Assembly (NCBI GenBank): GCA_013306675.1
Contig: JABLUY010000387.1
Location: 1 to 22,353 of the forward strand
Origin: Thraustochytrium sp. TN22
Lineage: Eukaryota; Sar; Bigyra; Thraustochytrida; Thraustochytriidae
Reading direction: 5' to 3'
DNA: 22,353 nt
Shown: piece after piece, positions 15,300 to 22,353 of the stretch
Numbering within the stretch: the stretch's first letter is position 1
Layout of the letters: each line of letters begins with the position of its first letter
Notes under the pieces: model-generated
What the model saw: only the letters and a program-made list of their open reading frames with translations
Told to the model about the DNA's origin: nothing
The model's database searches: none
Made by a program: the position numbers and the translations under genes

Positions 15300-15915
15300 A
15301 AAAAATATTTGAAAAACCACCAACTGGACACAAATCAATAATGTTACCAGAAAGCTTAGACTTTAGAGTTTTTTGCACGAACGTACCGATCTCAGAAGCT
15401 TCACCGCGACCGGTTATACCAAAAAAAGAATAACCCGCAACCTCATTCAAAAACCGAACACAGCGGGTGCAATGAATGCACCGAGTTATAATCATAGAAA
15501 TCAAAGGGCCTACATTTTTATCCAAAACGGACCGCTTTGATTCAAAAAAACGAGATTTTTCAGTTCCGTAAGTAATTGATTGATTCTGAAGATCACATTC
15601 ACCACCTTGATCACAAATAGGACAATCTAGAGGATGATTTTTCAAGAGAAATTCTATAACAGCCTCCCTTGCTTTTTTGACAAGAGGGGTTTTTGTGTAA
15701 ACCTTTATATTCTCTGCGACAGGTATAGCACAGGAAGCAACAGGCTTAGGAAATTTTTCAATTTCAACGAGACACATTCGACAATTACCTGCGATAAGCA
15801 AACGCTCATGAAAACAAAAACGAGGAATATTTTCCCCTACTTTAGCGCAGGCTTGAAAAACAGTAGAGTTACGACTCACAAGAACTTTAGTATCATTAAT
15901 ATAGAGAGAAAGCAT
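15283..15915 (-). CDS. nad11: NADH dehydrogenase subunit 11, iron-sulfur domain only
   Basis: Encodes 210 aa of the N-terminal part of the 75-kDa subunit (NuoG) of complex I, in the matrix arm. All ligands are visible: Cys34, 45, 48 and 62 for the 2Fe-2S cluster; His94, Cys98, 101 and 107 ([10 protein letters not shown]) for one 4Fe-4S cluster; Cys146, 149, 152 and 196 (CIHCTRC with a later CPVG) for the other. The protein stops shortly after CPVG, so the large molybdopterin-like C-terminal domain (roughly 450-500 residues) is missing and not found in the window. It may be a separate gene elsewhere or nuclear, as known in several stramenopile lineages. AUG at 15913-15915 overlaps nad4 by 40 nt. 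Confidence 0.96.
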   Translation of the reverse strand: MLSLYINDTKVLVSRNSTVFQACAKVGENIPRFCFHERLLIAGNCRMCLVEIEKFPKPVASCAIPVAENIKVYTKTPLVKKAREAVIEFLLKNHPLDCPICDQGGECDLQNQSITYGTEKSRFFESKRSVLDKNVGPLISMIITRCIHCTRCVRFLNEVAGYSFFGITGRGEASEIGTFVQKTLKSKLSGNIIDLCPVGGFSNIFYVVLY

Positions 15916-17393
15916 TTAAATAAATAAAAGACAGCCAACAAACAGCTACAACTAGCATGTATTGACTTCAAAAAAACATCTGGGTAAACCCCACCCAAAA
16001 TAGTCAGAAAAACCAAAGGGAGAAAACAAAAAAATTCAAGCTTTTGAATATCCAAAGAATATGAAAGATACTGCAATTTTATATTACCATAACAAATACG
16101 ATTAAACAACCAAAGAGAATAAGCACTACCTAGAATCATACTAGTACCCGCGACAAACGCAGCGAAGCTATTTGCAGAAAAAACACCGAAAAGAATAAGA
16201 AACTCTCCAACGAAACTAGAAGTTCCAGGAAGCGCAATATTAGCCATTGTGAACACCAAAAAAAGCAAAGTAAAGAGAGGCATAGTATGCACCATACCAC
16301 CATAATACTTAATCAATCGCGTATGATGGCGATCATACAAAACACCAACGCAAAGAAACAGTGCCCCAGAAACCACCCCGTGTGACAGCATCTGAAAAAT
16401 AGCTCCCTCGATACCAATTTGATTAAAACTAAAAAGACCTAGGACAGTTATGTTCATATGCGCAACAGAAGCATAAGCAATAACTCGCTTTATATCGCTT
16501 TGACGAATTGCCGTAAACGAAGTAAAAACTACAGCGATAACAGACAGAGTAAAAACAAAAGGACGAAAATAAAAGCTAGCGAGTGGAAAAAGAGCCAATG
16601 AATACCTAATCATACCATAAGTACCAAGCTTCAAAAGAATACCCGCTAGAAGAACTGAGCCCGCTGTAGGGGCTTCCACGTGCGCTTCAGGAAGCCACAA
16701 ATGCACAGGCATTATAGGAACCTTAACCGCAAATGAAAAAAAAAATGCCAACCACAGAAATTTTTGGCGTTCAGGACTAAACGCATTTTCAAGAAGAATA
16801 AGGTAATGTGAACTTCCAGATTCCAAATATATAAACAGAATTGCTAGAAGCATAAAAAGAGATCCAAAAAGTGTGTATATAAAAAAAAGGTACGCTGCCC
16901 GGATTTTACGTTCCCGACTCCCCCAAACACCAATGATAAAAAACATCGGCATTAGAACAGCCTCAAAGAAAGAATAAAACACGAAAATATCCAGAGAAAG
17001 AAAAACGACGATAATAAAACTTTCCATAAGCAAAAAAAGAGCAAAAAAATGTTTTTCGCTCAAGAACCCATTTTTTATTTTAACAGAATGCCAAGAAGAA
17101 AGCAAGCAAATAGGAATCAAAAAAGTCGTTAGCAATACAAAAAACAAAGAAATCCCATCCAAACCAAATGAGAATATAGCATTGGAAGAATCGAACCAGC
17201 TATAGGTTTCAATAAATTGGAACGACGCCTGGCTATTATCAAAAAAAACCCAAAAAAGCAAAGAAATAAAAAAACTAAAAAGGGAAGAAAAAAGAGCAAA
17301 CTGCTTAGAATGCAAGTTTGAAAGAGGAAAAAACAAAATGAAAACACTACTGAGAAGTGGAAATATAAACAAAAACGAAAGCGGAAAAAACAT
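15876..17393 (-). CDS. nad4: NADH dehydrogenase subunit 4
   Basis: Encodes 505 aa of the antiporter-like ND4 subunit of complex I. Motifs: [40 protein letters not shown] followed by [14 protein letters not shown], and the late block [20 protein letters not shown]. About 14 helices, standard length. AUG at 17391-17393, 30 nt after cox1. The C-terminus ([12 protein letters not shown]) is encoded in the 40-nt overlap with nad11 and ends with TGA at 15876-15878. That is the longest protein-protein overlap in the window. Confidence 0.97.
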   Translation of the reverse strand: MFFPLSFLFIFPLLSSVFILFFPLSNLHSKQFALFSSLFSFFISLLFWVFFDNSQASFQFIETYSWFDSSNAIFSFGLDGISLFFVLLTTFLIPICLLSSWHSVKIKNGFLSEKHFFALFLLMESFIIVVFLSLDIFVFYSFFEAVLMPMFFIIGVWGSRERKIRAAYLFFIYTLFGSLFMLLAILFIYLESGSSHYLILLENAFSPERQKFLWLAFFFSFAVKVPIMPVHLWLPEAHVEAPTAGSVLLAGILLKLGTYGMIRYSLALFPLASFYFRPFVFTLSVIAVVFTSFTAIRQSDIKRVIAYASVAHMNITVLGLFSFNQIGIEGAIFQMLSHGVVSGALFLCVGVLYDRHHTRLIKYYGGMVHTMPLFTLLFLVFTMANIALPGTSSFVGEFLILFGVFSANSFAAFVAGTSMILGSAYSLWLFNRICYGNIKLQYLSYSLDIQKLEFFCFLPLVFLTILGGVYPDVFLKSIHASCSCLLAVFYLFKCFLSILMILKFL

Positions 17394-17423
17394 TGAGAAA
17401 TCTAAAAAGCGATTGCTTTTAAA

Positions 17424-18938
<1,515 letters not shown>

Positions 18939-18945
18939 TTATTTA

Positions 18946-19017
18946 CAAGAGGAATAGGATTTGAACCTACAGCCTTTGGTTTTGGAAACCAACGCTCTGC
19001 CCTTGAGCTATCCTCTT
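18946..19017 (-). tRNA. trnW: tRNA-Trp (CCA)
   Basis: Acceptor AAGAGGA pairs perfectly with TCCTCTT, anticodon stem TTGGT/ACCAA with loop TTCCAAA giving CCA, T-arm GTAGG-TTCAAAT-CCTAT, discriminator G. The CCA anticodon reads UGG only, in line with UGA being a stop. Confidence 0.95.
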
Positions 19018-19027
19018 TAACGATTAG

Positions 19028-19159
19028 CTATTTCTTAAACTCTTTTTTAAGAGTCTTAGCACTGCTAATCATCTGTTTCACTTTTTTCTCAAGATTTCCT
19101 CCAAAAAAAAGAAAAGCAAGAAACAAAATAAAACAAAATTGAAAAAAACTAAGATACAT
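19028..19159 (-). CDS. tatA: TatA-like small membrane protein (43 aa)
   Basis: A 43-codon frame between cox2 and trnW, with AUG at 19157-19159 three bases after the cox2 stop and TAG at 19028-19030. It begins with one hydrophobic helix (FFQFCFILFLAFLFF, about residues 5-19), then a GGN turn, then a basic amphipathic helix (LEKKVKQMISSAKTLKKEFK). This is the TatA/B plan: a short helix, an FG-type hinge, and an amphipathic helix ending in lysines. TatA with TatC forms the twin-arginine translocon, which moves folded proteins across a membrane. tatA and tatC genes are known in some protist mitochondria; no tatC is seen here. The protein is shorter than most TatA, so the family call is an inference from architecture. 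It may be translated from the cox2 message. Confidence 0.65.
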   Translation of the reverse strand: MYLSFFQFCFILFLAFLFFGGNLEKKVKQMISSAKTLKKEFKK

Positions 19160-19162
19160 GAA

Positions 19163-19912
19163 TTAAGCTTCTTCAAGCTTTGCAGAAACCCAAGAAACAT
19201 AATCTTCAAGACTCACAGCTTCCACAGCGATCGGCATAAACCCATGGTTTACACCACAAATTTCGCTGCACTGACCATAAAAAACACCAGGTCTTTGGAT
19301 AAAAAGACTTGCTTCGTTCAAACGGCCAGGGCATGCATCTATTTTCACCCCGAATGAAGGTACTGTCCAAGAATGCAAAACATCTGCACTTGTTACGATC
19401 AAACGAACATGTGTGTCAACAGGAAGGACTACGCGATTATCAACTTCGAGTAGGCGCAAATCTCCAGGAGACAGCTCATCATCAGGTAGCATATACGAGT
19501 CAAACACAATATTTTCCCCTTCTTCATTATAATAATCAGAATACTCGTATGACCAGTACCACTGATGCCCAATGACTTTTAGGGTAACGGCGGGGTCAAC
19601 TACTTCATCAACAGAATAAAGCAAAGCAAAAGAAGGAACCGCAATAACCATAAGCAATAGAGCCGGAATAATAGTCCAAATAATTTCAATAGTAGTACCA
19701 TGAACAACATGAGACGGAACAGAATTTGCTTTAACGTTAAAATGGAAAACGATTCGAGTTAGCATCCAAAAAACAAAGATAACAACAAAAACTATAATAA
19801 ATATCAAATCATGATGAAACCGAATAATACCTTCTGCAATAGGTGTTGCAGGATCTTGAAACCCAAGCTGCCAAGGAGTTGCAGCGTCACAAAAACCGAT
19901 AAAAAACTTCAT
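19163..19912 (-). CDS. cox2: cytochrome c oxidase subunit 2
   Basis: Encodes 249 aa of the CuA-bearing subunit of complex IV. Two membrane helices (about 32-55 and 75-98) are followed by the intermembrane cupredoxin domain. The aromatic HQWYWSYEY motif is present. CuA ligands are His180, Cys215, Glu217, Cys219, His223 and Met226 ([14 protein letters not shown]). The gene is uninterrupted, unlike the cox2 with a very large insertion known in brown algae. AUG at 19910-19912, stop TAA at 19163-19165, three bases before the tatA-like AUG. Confidence 0.98.
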   Translation of the reverse strand: MKFFIGFCDAATPWQLGFQDPATPIAEGIIRFHHDLIFIIVFVVIFVFWMLTRIVFHFNVKANSVPSHVVHGTTIEIIWTIIPALLLMVIAVPSFALLYSVDEVVDPAVTLKVIGHQWYWSYEYSDYYNEEGENIVFDSYMLPDDELSPGDLRLLEVDNRVVLPVDTHVRLIVTSADVLHSWTVPSFGVKIDACPGRLNEASLFIQRPGVFYGQCSEICGVNHGFMPIAVEAVSLEDYVSWVSAKLEEA

Positions 19913-19929
19913 ACTTATATTTTAAAATG

Positions 19930-20001
19930 CTCCCCAGATTGGATTTGAACCAACGGCAATTTGGTTAACAGCCAAACGCTCTACCCCTGAGCTACTGGAG
20001 A
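19930..20001 (-). tRNA. trnN: tRNA-Asn (GUU)
   Basis: Acceptor TCTCCAG pairs with CTGGGGA, D-arm GCTCAGGGGTAGAGC, anticodon stem TTTGG/CCAAA with loop CTGTTAA giving GTT, T-loop TTCAAAT, discriminator G. It separates atp6 from cox2. Confidence 0.95.
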
Positions 20002-20019
20002 AAAACAAATTATTTTGTT

Positions 20020-20775
20020 TTAATGACCTCCGTGAATTATATCTCCTGTATACAAGCACGTTAGCATAGTAAAAACGTATGCTTGAATAAAAGCAACAGC
20101 TGTTTCCAAAAACAACAGCAAGAAAAGAATTCCTATAGGAATAAAATGAGCAACAAAAAAAACGTTACCAGCCAACATCATAGACCAACAAAAACCTACA
20201 ATAACTTTCATAAGAATATGACCCGCCATTATGTTTGCAAACAATCGAATACCCAAAGCAGCCAAAGGAATAAAAAAACTGAGCAACTCTACGACTACAA
20301 AAAAAGGCACCATCGCAAAAGGAATACCACTAGGCAAAAGAATACCAAGCATTTTAATGCCATGATAGCGAATACCTACAAAAAGCTTACCGACCCACAC
20401 AATTATAGAAAGAGCAAACGTTACTACCAAGTGAGAGGTCACTGTAAAACTATAAGGCACCATACCAAATGTATTTGCCAAAAGCAAAAAAACAAAAAGG
20501 CCAAAAATAAACGGCAAAAAAGTTTGTCCTTTTGACCCCATATTTTCTTCGACTATGTCCGCAGTGAACACATAAATATTTTCAACCAAAAGTTGCCAAC
20601 GGTTTGGCACAAAAAACCCATGACCATTTGAATAAATGAACTTCATAAAAAGAACGTAAGTTATAAAAATAATCAGCAAAAACAAACTAGAATTAGTAAA
20701 AGAAAAATCGAAAGCTCCTATCCTTATAGAAATAACAGGAAAAACTTCGAATTGCTCCAACGGACTAAAAAACAT
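20020..20775 (-). CDS. atp6: ATP synthase F0 subunit a (subunit 6)
   Basis: Encodes 251 aa of the stator subunit that forms the proton half-channels against the c-ring. The essential Arg is residue 177 in LGIRLFANIMAGH. The block FLLLANTFGMVPYSFTVTSH and the C-terminal FLETAVAFIQAYVFTMLTCL are also typical. Five or six helices. AUG at 20773-20775 comes one base after the cox3 stop; stop TAA at 20020-20022. The N-terminus is short, without the long extension seen in plants. Confidence 0.97.
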   Translation of the reverse strand: MFFSPLEQFEVFPVISIRIGAFDFSFTNSSLFLLIIFITYVLFMKFIYSNGHGFFVPNRWQLLVENIYVFTADIVEENMGSKGQTFLPFIFGLFVFLLLANTFGMVPYSFTVTSHLVVTFALSIIVWVGKLFVGIRYHGIKMLGILLPSGIPFAMVPFFVVVELLSFFIPLAALGIRLFANIMAGHILMKVIVGFCWSMMLAGNVFFVAHFIPIGILFLLLFLETAVAFIQAYVFTMLTCLYTGDIIHGGH

Positions 20776-20776
20776 G

Positions 20777-21574
20777 TTAATGAAATAAATTACCCCACCA
20801 GTAGATACTTACAAACAGAAACAACCAAACAACGTCAACAAAATGCCAATACCAAGCAGCAGCCTCGAACCCAAAATGATGCTGTTTTGTGAAATGATAA
20901 GCAAAAACCCGAAACAAACAAACAGTCAAAAAACAAGTACCAATAAAAACATGGAATCCGTGAAACCCTGTTGCCATATAAAAAGTACTTCCATAAATAC
21001 CATCAGAAATAGTAAACTGGGCACTACTATACTCAAAAAGCTGAAGCCCTGTAAACAACACAGCCAATGCGATTGTAACAGACAATGCAGTAATAGCTTC
21101 TTTTCGGAAACCTGCAATAATTGCATGATGCGCCCAAGTAACAGAAGCCCCAGAGCTCAAAAGAATAACGGTGTTAAGAAAAGGAACCTCCCATGCTGAT
21201 AGTGTTTGGATGCCTTTTGGAGGCCAAACAGAACCAATTTCAGGCACAGGGGCCAAACTTGCCCAAAAGAATGCCCAAAAAAACGCAAAAAAGAGCATAG
21301 CTTCTGAAACAATAAAAAGGATTATACCAAAACGGAGACCAAGTTGAACAATAGAAGTATGTTGCCCTTCAAAAGTACCCTCGCGAATAATATCTCGCCA
21401 CCAGACAAATATAGTGAAAACGAGTATAAACAAACCAAAGGCAAGAAAACTTCCGCCTCCATTGTAATTATGCATATACATAACAGCACCAGTCATAGTC
21501 ATAAAAGCCGAAAGCGAAGCTACCAAAGGCCAAGGACTAGGGTCTACCAAATGAAATGGATGTTTTTGTGTCAT
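20777..21574 (-). CDS. cox3: cytochrome c oxidase subunit 3
   Basis: Encodes 265 aa of the third core subunit of complex IV. It starts with the family [17 protein letters not shown], continues with [16 protein letters not shown], the [20 protein letters not shown] block, and [14 protein letters not shown], and ends [23 protein letters not shown]. Seven helices, standard length. AUG at 21572-21574, stop TAA at 20777-20779, one base before atp6, which suggests a shared message. Confidence 0.98.
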   Translation of the reverse strand: MTQKHPFHLVDPSPWPLVASLSAFMTMTGAVMYMHNYNGGGSFLAFGLFILVFTIFVWWRDIIREGTFEGQHTSIVQLGLRFGIILFIVSEAMLFFAFFWAFFWASLAPVPEIGSVWPPKGIQTLSAWEVPFLNTVILLSSGASVTWAHHAIIAGFRKEAITALSVTIALAVLFTGLQLFEYSSAQFTISDGIYGSTFYMATGFHGFHVFIGTCFLTVCLFRVFAYHFTKQHHFGFEAAAWYWHFVDVVWLFLFVSIYWWGNLFH

Positions 21575-21597
21575 AGTATTAAAAAGATTTAAGGTGA

Positions 21598-21669
21598 TAC
21601 CTCCAAAGAGAATTGAACTCTTACTCTAGCTACGAAAAAGCTATGTTCTAACCATTAAACTATGAAGGC
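21598..21669 (-). tRNA. trnE: tRNA-Glu (UUC)
   Basis: Acceptor GCCTTCA pairs with TGGAGGT (some G-T pairs), D-stem GTTT/GAAC, anticodon stem TAGCT/AGCTA with loop TTTTCGT giving TTC, T-arm AAGAG-TTCAATT-CTCTT, discriminator A. It lies between the unidentified orf85 and cox3. Confidence 0.92.
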
Positions 21670-21681
21670 AAAGTAAAATAA

Positions 21682-21939
21682 TTAACAAACCACTTTTACT
21701 CTAAAACTAGCAAAACTGTCTTTGGAGATAGACGCCAAAGAATAAATAAAAAATTCTTTAATAGAAGACCACGAATTAAAAGTTTGCATGCTTGCATTTC
21801 GTGTGTAAAAAGAAAAACGAAAAGAAACTTTCGCTTTTTTATTTACATTATGAGATTTATTTGTGGTGTATACGACTGTTTTTCTTTGAAATTTACTTTT
21901 CTTATTATAAGAATAGAACGACGGAATACAATAAAACAT
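21682..21939 (-). CDS. hypothetical basic protein (orf85)
   Basis: An 85-codon frame, AUG at 21937-21939 to TAA at 21682-21684, fills the gap between trnF and trnE. The product is basic and rich in Lys, Ser and Phe (NKKSKFQRKTVVYTTNKSHN in the first third), with no membrane helix. It ends in a more hydrophobic segment (FFIYSLASISKDSFASFRVK). Its size and charge suggest a small divergent ribosomal protein, but no family motif is recognised. Its filling of an otherwise compact genome argues that it is real. Confidence 0.55.
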   Translation of the reverse strand: MFYCIPSFYSYNKKSKFQRKTVVYTTNKSHNVNKKAKVSFRFSFYTRNASMQTFNSWSSIKEFFIYSLASISKDSFASFRVKVVC

Positions 21940-21962
21940 AAAAATGATATACTTTACTTGCT

Positions 21963-22034
21963 TGCTTAAGACTGGATTTGAACCAGTGACACAAAGATTT
22001 TCAGTCTTATGCTCTACCCCTGAGCTACTTAAGC
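21963..22034 (-). tRNA. trnF: tRNA-Phe (GAA)
   Basis: Acceptor GCTTAAG pairs perfectly with CTTAAGC, D-arm GCTCAGGGGTAGAGC, anticodon loop CTGAAAA giving GAA (one T-T mismatch in the stem), T-loop TTCAAAT, discriminator A. Its first base is the last G of the nad2 stop TAG. Confidence 0.95.
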
Positions 22035-22353
22035 TAAAACCCTAAAATAATAGATAGGGCTATTTTATGCAAGATAATTATAAAAAAATCACTAAATACA
22101 AAAAGCGAACACGCTATAAAAAGGCTAGCAGAAACCAGATACGATTCAAAAAAAGTAATCTGAATACTATTTTTTGGAATAACAAACCCTTGAAGAGAAG
22201 AATTATCAAAAAAAATCCATTTAATAATACGCAAATAGTAAAAGCAACTGATTACTGCAAAAAAAACTATAATAAAGGCAATAAAAAATCTGCTTTGTTC
22301 GATTACTGCAAGAAAGCTAAAAAACTTAGCGCCAAATCCGGAAAGAGGGGGAA
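22034..22353 (-). CDS. nad2: NADH dehydrogenase subunit 2, C-terminal part
   Basis: The right edge cuts this gene; about 105 C-terminal codons are visible. They start with PPLSGFGAKFFSFLAVIEQS, the conserved late loop and helix of ND2 (usual form PPLxGFxxKF), then FFAVISCFYYLRIIKW, also typical of ND2. ND2 is an antiporter-like proton-pumping subunit of complex I. Stop TAG at 22034-22036 shares its G with the first base of trnF, so cleavage would leave TA for completion by polyadenylation. Confidence 0.95.
   Translation of the reverse strand, partial: PPLSGFGAKFFSFLAVIEQSRFFIAFIIVFFAVISCFYYLRIIKWIFFDNSSLQGFVIPKNSIQITFFESYLVSASLFIACSLFVFSDFFIIILHKIALSIILGF

Noticed and set aside
20083-20535. 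150-codon plus-strand ORF opposite atp6
   Set aside because: It is a shadow of atp6 with low-complexity Lys/Asn/Gln composition and no family resemblance.

Overview
This window is a compact, AT-rich, gene-dense piece of a mitochondrial genome. It carries respiratory-chain genes (nad1, nad3, nad4, nad4L, nad5, nad6, nad9, an Fe-S-only nad11, the end of nad2, cob, cox1-3), ATP synthase genes (atp6, atp8, atp9), mitochondrial ribosomal protein genes (rps7, rps11, rps12, rps13, rps14, rpl5, rpl14), a tatA-like gene and 17 tRNA genes. Every recognised gene is on the minus strand, so gene order below is read from high to low coordinates. The standard genetic code fits: UGG encodes Trp, UGA terminates cox1, nad4, nad11, nad1, nad9 and rps13 at the expected lengths, and every start is AUG. 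No rRNA gene, intron or CRISPR array was seen.

Organism. The bacterial-like ribosomal protein set, a truncated nad11 with only the iron-sulfur domain, a tatA-like gene and an uninterrupted cox2 suggest a protist, most likely a photosynthetic stramenopile (ochrophyte alga). This is inference from gene content; I cannot name a class or species.

Layout (minus strand): nad2(end)-trnF-orf85-trnE-cox3-atp6-trnN-cox2-tatA-trnW-cox1-nad4-nad11-nad1-nad4L-trnI-trnV-nad9-cob-trnM-trnP-nad6-rps7-rps12-trnD-nad3-trnC-trnfM-atp9-trnL(UAG)-trnA-rps14-trnL(CAA)-rpl14-rpl5-rps13-rps11-trnS-nad5-trnK-atp8-trnY. After this comes a different kind of region (1-4876): a large unrecognised gene (orf814), a decayed partial tandem copy of it, a four-tract G-quadruplex motif, a long GC-rich hairpin and short repeats.

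Expression. Genes are packed with overlaps of up to 40 nt, and tRNAs punctuate the array. Four mRNAs (nad5, rps12, nad4L, nad2) would end in T or TA exactly at the first base of the next tRNA, so adding A residues after tRNA excision would create UAA. This is the animal-type tRNA punctuation arrangement. cob and nad3 do not fit it: their only in-frame stops lie inside trnM and trnC.

The most novel parts are orf814 with its decaying copy and the structured DNA beside it (a possible control or termination region), and the incomplete stop codons at tRNA borders.
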